Shown: positions 7,267-15,146 of the stretch, piece after piece
Layout: each line of letters begins with the position of its first letter
Numbering within the stretch: the first letter of the stretch is position 1
DNA from: Hyphomicrobiales bacterium
GTDB taxonomy: Bacteria; Pseudomonadota; Alphaproteobacteria; Rhizobiales; Aestuariivirgaceae
Length of the DNA stretch: 15,812 nt
Assembly: GCA_023266715.1 (NCBI GenBank)
Contig: JAHFPK010000034.1
Coordinates: 1 to 15,812, forward strand
Reading direction: 5' to 3'
The notes under the pieces: model-generated
Told to the model about the DNA's origin: nothing
Databases searched by the model: none
The model's input: only the letters and a program-made list of their open reading frames with translations
Program-made: the position numbers and the translations under genes

Positions 7267-7755
7267 ATGCCCGCGAAAAAAACGCCACCAACGCGTGGAC
7301 AAGTAAAATCATCCAGCCAGGAATTGGCCCTCATCCGAACTCTGGCAGACATCTTGAACGAAACAGGGCTTTCTGAAATTGAATTGGAGCAAAAGGGCTC
7401 GCGGGTACGCGTAACCCGGACCGTGACGGCAGTTGCCACCGTGGCGCCGCACGCACCGGCGCATCACGCGCCGCCACCTGTCGCCATGCCACCTATTGCA
7501 AGAGCTTCCGATGCGGAACATGCCGGAACGGTAAAATCTCCCATGGTGGGCACCATTTACATGGCCTCGGCACCCGGCAACCCAAACTTCATCGAGGTGG
7601 GGTCGGAGGTCAAGCAAGGCCAAACCCTGCTTATCATCGAAGCCATGAAAACCATGAACCAAATTCCCTCGCCCACATCGGGCAAGGTCATCCGCATTCA
7701 CGTGGAAAATGGCGACCCGGTTGAATATGGCGCTGCCCTTGTGACAATCGAGTAA
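7267..7755 (+). CDS. accB: Biotin carboxyl carrier protein of acetyl-CoA carboxylase
   Basis: AccB carries the biotin that shuttles carboxylate from biotin carboxylase to carboxyltransferase in acetyl-CoA carboxylase, the committed step of fatty-acid synthesis. The 162-residue protein has an N-terminal helical region (about 18-50, including IRTLADILNETGLSEIEL). An Ala/Pro/His linker follows (about 54-85), and the biotinyl domain runs from about 87 to the end. The biotinylated lysine is K128 within EAMKTM. It starts four bases after aroQ and ends three bases before accC, indicating translation from one mRNA. Nothing is missing or unusual. Confidence 0.97.
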   Translation: MPAKKTPPTRGQVKSSSQELALIRTLADILNETGLSEIELEQKGSRVRVTRTVTAVATVAPHAPAHHAPPPVAMPPIARASDAEHAGTVKSPMVGTIYMASAPGNPNFIEVGSEVKQGQTLLIIEAMKTMNQIPSPTSGKVIRIHVENGDPVEYGAALVTIE

Positions 7756-7758
7756 GAG

Positions 7759-9102
7759 ATGTTTGACAAGATTCTTATTGCCAATCGGGGCGAAATTGCC
7801 CTGCGGGTGCTCCGGGCCTGCCGCGAACTGGGTATCCAGACCGTTGCCGTGCACTCAACGGCCGATGCAGATGCCATGCACGTGAGGCTGGCCGATGAAA
7901 GTGTCTGCATTGGTCCGCCGCCGGCGCGTGACAGCTATCTCAATATTCCTGCCATTGTTTCGGCTTGCGAGATTACCGGGGCCGAAGCGGTGCATCCCGG
8001 TTACGGTTTTCTTTCTGAAAATGCCAAATTCGCGGAAATCCTCACCGAGCACGGGATAAAATTCATTGGCCCCTCGGCTGAAAATATCCGTACCATGGGC
8101 GACAAGATTGAAGCCAAGCGCACCGCCAAGGCCCTTGGCATTCCGGTTGTTCCGGGCTCCGATGGCGGTGTTTCCAATGTGGCCGACGGCAAGCGCATTG
8201 CCCGCGATATTGGATATCCTGTGATCATCAAGGCGACCGCCGGCGGCGGCGGGCGCGGCATGAAGGTTGCCCGCAATGATGATGAAATAGAGATTGCGCT
8301 GAGCACGGCCCAGACCGAAGCCAAGGCAGCCTTCGGAAATGAAGAAGTCTACATCGAAAAGTATCTGGAACTGCCCCGGCACATCGAAATTCAAGTCCTG
8401 GGCGATGGGCAAGGCAATGCGGTGCATCTGGGCGAGCGCGATTGTTCGCTGCAGCGCAGGCACCAGAAAATTTGGGAAGAAGCCCATTCGCCTGCCTTGA
8501 ATTCAGCCCAGCGCGATCAAATCGGGGGACGCGTGGCCAAGGCCATGGCCAATCTTTCTTACGAAGGGGTAGGCACTATCGAGTTTCTCTACGAAAATGG
8601 CGAATTCTATTTCATTGAAATGAATACTCGGTTGCAGGTTGAACATCCGGTTACCGAGATGATCACCGGCCTTGATCTGGTCCAGGAACAAATCCGCGTG
8701 GCCAGCGGCGCCAAATTGCAATACGCGCAGAGTGACATTAGTTTCGCGGGCCACGCCATTGAATGCCGCATCAATGCGGAAAATGCCAAAACCTTCGCTC
8801 CTTCGCCGGGACGCGTGGATGCCGTTCACTTTCCGGGCGGCCTCGGGGTTCGCGTCGATTCAGCGCTCTATGCAGGCTACCGCATTCCGCCTTACTACGA
8901 CAGCCTCATCGGCAAGTTGATCGTATTTGGCAAATCACGGACCGAGTGCATGATGCGTTTGAAACGAGCCATGGGAGAATTTGTCATTGAAGGGGTTGAA
9001 ACAACGATTCCCCTGTTCCAGCGCCTGCTGACCGAGCCCGATATCATCGACGGGCATTATGACATCCACTGGCTGGAGAACTATCTCGCGCGAGATGTCT
9101 AG
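7759..9102 (+). CDS. accC: Biotin carboxylase subunit of acetyl-CoA carboxylase
   Basis: AccC carboxylates the biotin on AccB using ATP and bicarbonate. The 447-residue length matches the family. The N-terminal domain begins MFDKILIANRGEIALR. The ATP-grasp domain contains K116, K158 and the glycine loop 162-167 (GGGGRG). H208, the RRHQK segment ending at K237, and the catalytic strand EMNTRLQVEHP (R291, Q293, E295) follow. The C-terminal domain runs from about 330 and retains IECRINAE. The start is three bases after the accB stop, with weak purine-rich spacing, so translational coupling is likely. Its TAG stop shares its last base with the GTG start of aat. Confidence 0.97.
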   Translation: MFDKILIANRGEIALRVLRACRELGIQTVAVHSTADADAMHVRLADESVCIGPPPARDSYLNIPAIVSACEITGAEAVHPGYGFLSENAKFAEILTEHGIKFIGPSAENIRTMGDKIEAKRTAKALGIPVVPGSDGGVSNVADGKRIARDIGYPVIIKATAGGGGRGMKVARNDDEIEIALSTAQTEAKAAFGNEEVYIEKYLELPRHIEIQVLGDGQGNAVHLGERDCSLQRRHQKIWEEAHSPALNSAQRDQIGGRVAKAMANLSYEGVGTIEFLYENGEFYFIEMNTRLQVEHPVTEMITGLDLVQEQIRVASGAKLQYAQSDISFAGHAIECRINAENAKTFAPSPGRVDAVHFPGGLGVRVDSALYAGYRIPPYYDSLIGKLIVFGKSRTECMMRLKRAMGEFVIEGVETTIPLFQRLLTEPDIIDGHYDIHWLENYLARDV

Positions 9103-9749
9103 TGACGACCATTACGCCCAAGATTCTGCTGCAAGCCTACGCCGTTGGGATTTTTCCCATGGCGGAAACCGCCGAGGATAACGCGCTTTACTGGGTTGAG
9201 CCGGACGAGCGCGGAATCTTTCCATTGCACGGTCTTCGCATTTCCCACTCGCTGCGGAAACAGGTCCGCAAACAAGCCTTTGAAATCCGTATTGATTCCG
9301 CCTTTTCTGAGGTTATTGACGCCTGTGCCGCAAAAACCGAGAGCCGTCAATCAACCTGGATCAACGCGCGCATTCGCAAGCTCTATAACCAACTCCACCA
9401 GATGGATCATTGCCATTCGGTGGAATGCTGGCAGGACGGCAAGCTTGTTGGCGGGCTTTATGGGGTCAAAATTGGCGCTGCATTTTTTGGCGAGAGCATG
9501 TTCTCAAGGGTGACTGACGCCAGCAAAGTGGCCCTGGTTCATCTGATTGCGAGGCTCAATGCCGGTGGTTTTCAATTGCTTGATGCCCAGTTCATGAACC
9601 CGCATCTGAAGACGTTGGGAGCCATTGTCATTTCAAAGGCGGATTACAAGGAACTTTTACCTTCGGCCATCGCTGCTTCCGCAGACTTCAACAGATTCAA
9701 GGACGACAACGACCCGGCCCGCGTCCTGCATTTCGCCGGATTGCGCTAA
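9102..9749 (+). CDS. aat: Leucyl/phenylalanyl-tRNA-protein transferase
   Basis: Aat adds leucine or phenylalanine from aminoacyl-tRNA to proteins with N-terminal Arg or Lys, marking them for ClpS-ClpAP in the N-end rule pathway. The 215-residue product has the family N-terminus (LLQAYAVGIFPMAE), the YWVEPDERGIFPL segment (residues 30-42), and the conserved core GLYGVKIGAAFFGESMFS at 118-135. DAQFMNPHLKTLG follows at 161-173. The start is a GTG that overlaps the accC stop by one base; no downstream ATG would keep the conserved N-terminus. It is the last gene of the plus-strand run and its stop overlaps the stop of the convergent DUF2155 gene. Confidence 0.95.
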   Translation: MTTITPKILLQAYAVGIFPMAETAEDNALYWVEPDERGIFPLHGLRISHSLRKQVRKQAFEIRIDSAFSEVIDACAAKTESRQSTWINARIRKLYNQLHQMDHCHSVECWQDGKLVGGLYGVKIGAAFFGESMFSRVTDASKVALVHLIARLNAGGFQLLDAQFMNPHLKTLGAIVISKADYKELLPSAIAASADFNRFKDDNDPARVLHFAGLR

Positions 9750-10198
9750 TCCTGCGGCTCGCCTTCTTCGATCTGCTCTTGCAGGGTTGAAAGATCGGGT
9801 ATCTCTTCAACGGCTGGTGGTGGTGCGGAAGGATCGCGACAATTAACCAGCCAAACATCATAAATGGGGTGTTCAACTGCATTGAGCCCCGGACTTTGGG
9901 CAAACATCCAGCCGGAAAAAATACGCTTCAACGAATCATCAAGCTGCACTTCATCGACTTCAACAAAGGACGTGGTTTTTGGTTCCTCGGTGGCGGGGCG
10001 GGAATAACACACATCGGCCTTCACAATGAGGCCACCAAATTTTTTTGCTTCGCCCACCCTGGTTTCAAAGGTGGTCGTAAGACCTGTAATCTTGTCCAGG
10101 CCGGTGAACACCGCAATCGGATTTGCGATTCGTTCGGCGTGGGAGGCAGATGACAGCAACAGAACTGCAAGCGCAGCCAAGGCAGTAGGTCGGAACAT
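9746..10198 (-). CDS. DUF2155 family periplasmic protein
   Basis: I recognise the DUF2155 family but its function is not established. The 150-residue protein has a signal peptide (residues 1-21, ending SHA-E) and a compact domain at about 25-121. Characteristic stretches are NPIAVFTGLDKITG (26-39), FVEVDEVQLD (78-87), RIFSGWMFAQSPGLNAVEHP (92-111) and YDVWLVNC (113-120). Two cysteines, C64 and C120, are well placed to form a disulfide in the periplasm. The tail beyond 121 is Pro/Glu-rich and probably disordered. Its ATG lies two bases after the mlaD stop, so the two genes are almost certainly co-translated. This suggests an envelope role, possibly with lipid transport, but that is inference. 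Confidence 0.9.
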   Translation of the reverse strand: MFRPTALAALAVLLLSSASHAERIANPIAVFTGLDKITGLTTTFETRVGEAKKFGGLIVKADVCYSRPATEEPKTTSFVEVDEVQLDDSLKRIFSGWMFAQSPGLNAVEHPIYDVWLVNCRDPSAPPPAVEEIPDLSTLQEQIEEGEPQD

Positions 10199-10200
10199 AC

Positions 10201-10680
10201 TTACTGCGCCTGCTTCGGCGCTTCAGGGGCCTTGGCACCGGATTTGTCAAACATGGCCTGACTGATGAGCGACCAGATATCGACCGCCCCTTGCGTGTAG
10301 GTAATCACCCCTCCATTGGCCAATTTTGTTTCAGAGCCGCCAGGTTCAAGCGAAATGAATTTTGAACCCAAAAGGCCTTCCGAAGTCACCTTGGCGGAAG
10401 TGTCATCGGTGAGCTGTACCGCGGGATCAATGCTCATGGAGATGAGGGCTTGATAGTTCTCAGGATTGAGTGACTGGGCAGTCACGGTGCCTATCTTGAT
10501 TCCTGCCATGCGAATATCACTGCCGACGTTGACGCCCTCAACATTGTCAAATTCGGCAGTGATGAGGTAGCCAGAGCTATTTTTCCCCATGCCCGGCGTA
10601 TTGTAGGCAAAAGCCAGAAAGGCACCGGCGATCAAAATGACCACGGCACCGATGAGAGTTTCAACCATTGAGTTGTTCAT
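10201..10680 (-). CDS. mlaD: MlaD-type MCE domain protein
   Basis: MlaD is the inner-membrane-anchored, periplasm-facing substrate-binding ring of the Mla phospholipid transporter that keeps the outer membrane asymmetric. The 159-residue protein has one N-terminal membrane helix (about 8-27), then an MCE domain (about 35-115) with GVNVGSDIRMAGIKIGTV and SEGLLGSKFISLEPGG. An Ala/Pro/Lys-rich tail ends it. I chose the ATG at 10680 (MNNSMVETLIGA), preceded by AGAGG. An upstream ATG at 10710 would add ten polar residues without support. No mlaE, mlaF or mlaC lies in the window, so its permease and ATPase partners must be elsewhere. It sits between the NDUFA12-like gene and the DUF2155 gene, all in one direction. 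Confidence 0.93.
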   Translation of the reverse strand: MNNSMVETLIGAVVILIAGAFLAFAYNTPGMGKNSSGYLITAEFDNVEGVNVGSDIRMAGIKIGTVTAQSLNPENYQALISMSIDPAVQLTDDTSAKVTSEGLLGSKFISLEPGGSETKLANGGVITYTQGAVDIWSLISQAMFDKSGAKAPEAPKQAQ

Positions 10681-10768
10681 GTCACTTCGCCTCTGATTCT
10701 TGGCATGCATCTAAGGCTGCGAGAATAGCAGAAACAACTGGTAAAATATGGCACCTGGTAGCAGATGA

Positions 10769-11167
10769 TTATTCCGGCCGCCAAGCCTGATAGCCGGGGT
10801 CGGCGCTTTTTGGCCGCGCGGCACCTACAATGCTTCCCGGCGGGCGATAGGCGCCAGCGGAGCCCGTCAGATTCGGCTGGTGCGGCAGTTGCCATTCATG
10901 GTCCGGAACATCGGAAGTCGAAGGAACCTTGTCGGTTCGGTGGTGCATCCAACCATGCCAGCCCGGCGGAATGCTTGAGGCCTCCGAATAGCCATTAAAG
11001 ATCACCCAGCGGCGTTCCGGAATGGAATCCGGCATGGCGGACTTTGCACGGTAATAGCGGTTTCCAGCCTGGTCAGTTCCCACCTCTTCACCTTTGCGCC
11101 AAGTGAAGAACCGCGTTCCCAGGGTCTGGCCGGTCCACCAGGTAAAAAACTGTTTCAGAAAATGCAT
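10769..11167 (-). CDS. NADH:ubiquinone oxidoreductase subunit, NDUFA12 family
   Basis: This is a homologue of the mitochondrial complex I accessory subunit NDUFA12 (17.2 kDa/B17.2), found in alphaproteobacteria as a supernumerary subunit that helps assemble or stabilise the peripheral arm. The 132-residue protein carries the family core RRWVIFNGY (52-60) and SIPPGWHGWMHH (65-76), plus an early GTRFFTWRKGEEVGTD segment (17-32). The C-terminal part is Pro/Gly-rich (YRPPGS, PGYQAWRPE), also usual. The start at 11167 is supported by AGGAC eight bases upstream. The frame opens eight codons earlier without a ribosome site. It lies 78 bases after the DedA-PAP2 gene and 88 bases before mlaD. No other complex I gene is nearby. 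Confidence 0.93.
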   Translation of the reverse strand: MHFLKQFFTWWTGQTLGTRFFTWRKGEEVGTDQAGNRYYRAKSAMPDSIPERRWVIFNGYSEASSIPPGWHGWMHHRTDKVPSTSDVPDHEWQLPHQPNLTGSAGAYRPPGSIVGAARPKSADPGYQAWRPE

Positions 11168-11245
11168 TGTAAGTCCTGTCCTGGGCATCAAAATTTGCCG
11201 GAATATGACCCACCAGAAGGCGTTCGTAAAGCAGACAAATCGCGC

Positions 11246-13258
11246 TCAAGGCAGCGTGACCAAAAGCACCTGCCCACCGCCTCCAGGGCGTTGTTCGGTT
11301 ACCATCCTGGCGTTCAGCGGCAACATCATATCGCGCTCAAATTCCGCAACTTGCGTAGAATTTGCGGCAGTAATGGTGGGAACGACATAGGCGTGCAGGC
11401 TCTTGCGCAAGCTTTCCTGGGTCAAGCTGATGAGAAAGATCGGGGTTCTGGCATTTGCTGATTGAAGAGAGGCGTCGGTCTTGTAGGCGCGCAGGACGAG
11501 ACGCCGGTTGGACTCACCATTCAGTGCAAGCGTCATGGTCAATTTCGCTTTGAGGCCGGCATGAAGTGCTGGGCGGGGTGCGACGCCACCAAGAACTGCA
11601 TTTGGATCAAGGTAGGGAAGACTGTCGCGCCAAGTCCACTTTGGCGAATAGGTCCATTTGCGGCTTTCCAGTATGGCCTGCATGCGCTCAAGAGAACCGG
11701 CCCATTGCATGATAAATTGCTCTTCCGGTCTGCCCGCAAGGTCGATGCGGCGACCGGGCAATTGCAGCCACGCGGTGGTTTCCCATTCCATTGGCGTGAT
11801 GGAATAGGATTGTTCCGGGGCGGCGTAAGATATTTCCGCCTTATCAAAGTTGTTTGAAATATTTATTGCACCAGCGGCCACGAAGGCAATGAAGGTTGCG
11901 CCAAGCAAGCCCAATGGCATGATGCGCCGCGGCGGGATAGCTTCAATTGTCACGCCGAAGGCTGCCACCATGACAGCCCCGAACATCACCCCGCCCAACA
12001 CATCGGACAGCCAATGAACCCCGAGATAGACTCGCGAGTAAGCAATTGTAATAACAATCAACCCGCAAATGGCATAGACCAACGACCTGCTCCAGCGGTT
12101 CATGGCGTGGCTGGCAAGAACCGCCAGAATACCAAAGGTAATGGCGGCCATCGTTGCGTGGCCCGACGGAAAGCTGAAAACTTCGGCGCCCGTATAAGCG
12201 TCGAGTGGTCTTGCCCGTTGGATTCCATACTTTAAAAGGACCGCGAACAGCTTTCCGAAAAGAAATATCGTGGTCGAAGCAATAGCCGCCCGCCAGGCTT
12301 TGCGCCACACGAGCCAACCCACAATGGTGGCCATCATGGCAGTAAGCACAAAGCCATCACCCAGCATGGTGATTGGGATCATCAACTCATCGGCGGGCGC
12401 ATTTCGAATTTCCCGCATCAAGTTGTAAATAGAGGCGTCAGCATTTGGAATTGCATCGCGCGCCACCAGCCCACTGATTAAAACGATTAAGGCAATGAGC
12501 CCCAGTATCAGCACGGCGATGAAAAACACGATCAGAAGCGAGCGGGGATTTTCCGGTGAAACGGCACGCCCGAAGCGGTGCATGGAACGGCTGTTTCTGG
12601 CCTTGGCCCATTCCGAAATTCGCCCCAGGATATGATCGAGGTAGGGTGATACTCCCGCTGCAAAGAGCCTGATAATCCATCCAGCAACAGCAAGGATGAC
12701 CAGCAACTCGAGCAGCACAATGACCAAGCGGCCACTGAGTTCCCCAGCCAGCGCCAGCCCCTGACCGATCAATACGCCCGGTATCACGTGGGCAGCTGTC
12801 CAAACGATCGCAGATGAAATATTGACAGTGGCGAAATAGAATTGACTCATGCCCAGCATGCCAACGATGCCGGGCACAACAGCCTTCACGCCCGGAACAA
12901 AGCGGCCCAGCGCAATGCTCTTTCCGCCATGATTTCTGACAAACTCTTCGCCGCGCGCCACCAATTGCGGAAAGCGGTCGAGGGGCCATAGATTTTTCAA
13001 TCGATCGCCAAAAAACCGGCCAGCCCAATATGAAATCTGATCGCCGGCAACGGCTCCGAACGTTATTGCTGCGAAAATTGGCCAAAAGGCAAGGTGCCCC
13101 GACCCTACCAGAATACCGGCGCCCACCAACACGGCGGTCGAGGGAACGAACAATCCGATAATGAGCAGCGCTTCACCAAAAGCGATAAGGAATACGACAA
13201 TGATGGCCCAACTTGGATTCTGGGCAAAATAGTCAAGATAAGGCTGGATATGGTCCAT
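11246..13258 (-). CDS. DedA-PAP2-LssY C-domain fusion membrane protein
   Basis: This is a 670-residue polytopic inner-membrane protein with three parts. Residues 1 to about 200 form a DedA/VTT domain (E29, D73 in AGDQISYWAGRFFG, R119 in GRFVPG), a family linked to lipid scrambling. Residues about 240-435 form a PAP2 phosphatase with all three motifs: K343-x6-R350-P351, P364-S-G-H367, and S408-R-x5-H415-xxx-D419. This suggests dephosphorylation of a lipid phosphate such as undecaprenyl pyrophosphate or phosphatidic acid at the outer face. After a further membrane helix (about 447-467), residues about 480-670 match the soluble LssY C-terminal domain, of unknown function. The start at 13258 lacks a clear ribosome site, but the N-terminus fits DedA. 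The gene is divergent from the MFS pump. The substrate is not deducible. Confidence 0.93.
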   Translation of the reverse strand: MDHIQPYLDYFAQNPSWAIIVVFLIAFGEALLIIGLFVPSTAVLVGAGILVGSGHLAFWPIFAAITFGAVAGDQISYWAGRFFGDRLKNLWPLDRFPQLVARGEEFVRNHGGKSIALGRFVPGVKAVVPGIVGMLGMSQFYFATVNISSAIVWTAAHVIPGVLIGQGLALAGELSGRLVIVLLELLVILAVAGWIIRLFAAGVSPYLDHILGRISEWAKARNSRSMHRFGRAVSPENPRSLLIVFFIAVLILGLIALIVLISGLVARDAIPNADASIYNLMREIRNAPADELMIPITMLGDGFVLTAMMATIVGWLVWRKAWRAAIASTTIFLFGKLFAVLLKYGIQRARPLDAYTGAEVFSFPSGHATMAAITFGILAVLASHAMNRWSRSLVYAICGLIVITIAYSRVYLGVHWLSDVLGGVMFGAVMVAAFGVTIEAIPPRRIMPLGLLGATFIAFVAAGAINISNNFDKAEISYAAPEQSYSITPMEWETTAWLQLPGRRIDLAGRPEEQFIMQWAGSLERMQAILESRKWTYSPKWTWRDSLPYLDPNAVLGGVAPRPALHAGLKAKLTMTLALNGESNRRLVLRAYKTDASLQSANARTPIFLISLTQESLRKSLHAYVVPTITAANSTQVAEFERDMMLPLNARMVTEQRPGGGGQVLLVTLP

Positions 13259-13335
13259 GTCGTAGGTTTGGGCTCGTCGTCGTCTTTTAATTGAAGGTCA
13301 AATGGGGGCAGGACATGGCCTGTGTCTAGAACTAT

Positions 13336-13364
13336 TTGATTACAACAAATTAAATCACAAGAAT
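13336..13364 (+). promoter_or_regulatory. Candidate promoter for the MFS transporter
   Basis: TTGATT (13336-13341) and AAGAAT (13359-13364) lie 17 bases apart in the 179-base divergent gap. The gap is markedly more AT-rich than the flanking genes. Transcription would begin near 13371, before the palindrome at 13392-13419. The match to consensus is modest. The minus-strand gene must also have a promoter here, but I see no clear one. Confidence 0.25.
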
Positions 13365-13391
13365 CTGTGGGAAAGCCCCAAAGATATAAAC

Positions 13392-13419
13392 AAAATCAGA
13401 TGATATTTATTCTGATTTT
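13392..13419 (+). promoter_or_regulatory. Perfect 9-bp inverted repeat, putative operator
   Basis: AAAATCAGA (13392-13400) and TCTGATTTT (13411-13419) are perfect inverted copies around a 10-base AT-rich spacer, ending 18 bases before the MFS start codon. The half-site centres are about 19 bases apart, close to two helical turns, which suits a dimeric regulator such as TetR or MarR. As RNA it could also form a weak hairpin in the leader. No regulator gene is adjacent in the window. Confidence 0.45.
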
Positions 13420-13437
13420 CCCCTAACATGCCCGGTG

Positions 13438-14994
13438 ATGAAAGAATTAGAGGCGAATAAGGCCCTGCCACCCCCTGCGATGGTTGGGCTCTGGCTGGGC
13501 TATGGCGCGCTGTGCATTGGCATGTTCATGGCCATCCTTGATATTCAGGTGGTGGTTACGTCGCTGTCGGTGATTGAGGACGCACTCAGAATTGGCGCGG
13601 ACCGCATGAGTTGGGTGCAAACCACCTATCTCATTGCCGAAATTATTTCTATCCCCTTGACCGGATTGCTCATTCGCATCTTTACCATTCGCTGGCTCTT
13701 TGCGGGTGCCATTCTCACTTTTACACTTGCCTCCATCGGCTGCGCGATCAGTTATGACTTTATCTCGCTCATCCTGTTTCGAATCTTGCAGGGCTTTGCC
13801 GGTGGCGTTCTGATTCCTCTGGTTTTTGCCGCCATCTTCCTGTTGTTTGGAAAGGGACTGAAGCAAACCATCGCGACAACGATGGGCGGATTGCTTGCCG
13901 TGCTTGCCCCAACACTCGGACCGCTCGTTGGCGGCTGGATCACCGAAAACTACACATGGCACTGGTTGTTCCTGATCAATGTGGGGCCAGGAGTCGTGAC
14001 ACTGGTGATCGGCATTCTCTGCCTTCCGCAGAATCAGACCCGCTTGTCGTTGTTCAAAACGCTGGACTGGATTTCTCTTGTCTACGTGGCCATCGGCCTT
14101 GCGGCACTTCTGATTGGCCTGAAAGAAGCGCCTGACAACGGCTGGCTAGCACCACAAGTGCTCATTTACTTTGTCATCTTTGTTTTTTGCGCTTTTATTG
14201 CCGTCAGGCGGCCGCGGTCGGCGATTTCCTTCAAACTGCTCCGCGACCGCAACCTTGCCTACGGCTGCATCCTGAGCTTCATCCTGGGTGTTGGCCTGTT
14301 TGGCTCGGTTTACCTGTTGCCGCTCTTCCTTGCCTTTGTGCGCGGCATGGGTCCGCTTGATATCGGGCTTGTCATTCTTGTCACAGGCATTGCACAGCTC
14401 ATAACCGCTCCGCTTGTCGTGCAAATTGATCGCTACATCGATGCACGTTTGCTTTCAGCTGTCGGATTCTTTGCCTTTGCGATAGGACTTCTGATGAGCG
14501 GTTTTCAAACAATCAACACGGGTTATGACGAAATGTTCTGGCCGCAGGTCGTGCGCGGCGCCTTTGTAGCACTTTGCATTCTTCCTCCTATCCGCTTTGC
14601 CCTTGGCTTTATCCCACGGGAACATATTGCCGACGCCAGCGGCTTGTTCAATCTGTCGCGCAATCTTGGCGGGGCCATTGGTATTGCACTTGTCGATACA
14701 GTCGTGTTCTCGCGCAGTCCTGAGCATGCCGACCGGATTACGGACCTCCTTAAATTGGACCCTGCCAAGGCAGCAGTGGTTCTGGGCCTTACGACCGATG
14801 AGTTGCCGGACCCGCAGGATCCTACGGGACTTCTCGGCATCATGGACATCATCGAGCAGGCCAGCCTCACCCTTGCCATCAACGAGGCGTGGATCGTCAT
14901 GAGTGCGATAACGGCAGTCGCCCTGGTCGTCCTGCTGGTCATGGGGCCGATTCGAGTCCCCAATTTGCAGGTCACCGCCGAAGCCCGCCCATAA
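13438..14994 (+). CDS. DHA2-family (EmrB-like) MFS efflux transporter
   Basis: This is a proton-driven drug or metabolite exporter of the 14-helix DHA2 group. The 518-residue product has the helix-1 motif AILDIQVVVTSL (residues 32-43), the loop 2-3 region GLLIRIFTIRWLF, and the antiporter motif C region GPLVGGWITENYTWHWLFLIN split over 161-181. Many hydrophobic helices follow to the C-terminus. I chose the ATG at 13438 over an adjacent in-frame GTG at 13435; the ribosome site is poor for both. The usual partner, a membrane-fusion protein (EmrA/HlyD type), is not next to it. A palindrome just upstream suggests control by a repressor encoded elsewhere. Substrate is unknown. The gene is followed by the nrdJ control region rather than by an operon partner. 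Confidence 0.93.
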   Translation: MKELEANKALPPPAMVGLWLGYGALCIGMFMAILDIQVVVTSLSVIEDALRIGADRMSWVQTTYLIAEIISIPLTGLLIRIFTIRWLFAGAILTFTLASIGCAISYDFISLILFRILQGFAGGVLIPLVFAAIFLLFGKGLKQTIATTMGGLLAVLAPTLGPLVGGWITENYTWHWLFLINVGPGVVTLVIGILCLPQNQTRLSLFKTLDWISLVYVAIGLAALLIGLKEAPDNGWLAPQVLIYFVIFVFCAFIAVRRPRSAISFKLLRDRNLAYGCILSFILGVGLFGSVYLLPLFLAFVRGMGPLDIGLVILVTGIAQLITAPLVVQIDRYIDARLLSAVGFFAFAIGLLMSGFQTINTGYDEMFWPQVVRGAFVALCILPPIRFALGFIPREHIADASGLFNLSRNLGGAIGIALVDTVVFSRSPEHADRITDLLKLDPAKAAVVLGLTTDELPDPQDPTGLLGIMDIIEQASLTLAINEAWIVMSAITAVALVVLLVMGPIRVPNLQVTAEARP

Positions 14995-15036
14995 AAATAA
15001 ATTGATCGAAATATGGTTAACGGCCAGGAGGTTCGG

Positions 15037-15051
15037 AACTGCGCCAGTTTT
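15037..15051 (+). terminator. Weak hairpin after the MFS gene
   Basis: AACTG-CGC-CAGTT forms a five-pair hairpin followed by TT, 42 bases after the MFS stop codon. The stem is short and the T-run only two bases beyond it, so terminator function is doubtful, but no better candidate is visible. Confidence 0.2.
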
Positions 15052-15056
15052 CCACA
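15048..15056 (+). promoter_or_regulatory. DnaA-box-like site, imperfect
   Basis: TTTTCCACA differs at one base from the consensus DnaA box TTATCCACA. It lies 64 bases before a perfect box in the same orientation, which is the reason for listing it. Confidence 0.3.
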
Positions 15057-15104
15057 AGGGGCCGGACAAATAAACCAAGTAGCACTTGAGCTTGCCCCCA
15101 GAAT

Positions 15105-15118
15105 CGGATGATCATCCG
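15105..15118 (+). repeat. 14-bp perfect palindrome
   Basis: CGGATGATCATCCG is fully self-complementary and ends two bases before a perfect DnaA box. It may be a dimeric repressor site in the nrdJ upstream region. I do not recognise the binding protein. Confidence 0.4.
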
Positions 15119-15119
15119 G

Positions 15120-15128
15120 TTATCCACA
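15120..15128 (+). promoter_or_regulatory. Perfect DnaA box
   Basis: TTATCCACA matches the strong DnaA-binding consensus exactly. A poorer copy in the opposite orientation (TGTGGACAC, 15142-15150) follows 13 bases later. In E. coli the ribonucleotide reductase operon nrdAB is controlled by DnaA, so boxes in front of nrdJ are plausible. This is a control site rather than an origin: I see no AT-rich unwinding region with many boxes. Confidence 0.5.
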
Positions 15129-15146
15129 GGGCGGACGAAGCTGTGG

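Noticed and set aside
14455..15078. Minus-strand open frame across the MFS 3' end
   Set aside because: Antisense shadow of the MFS gene; no conserved motif or convincing start.
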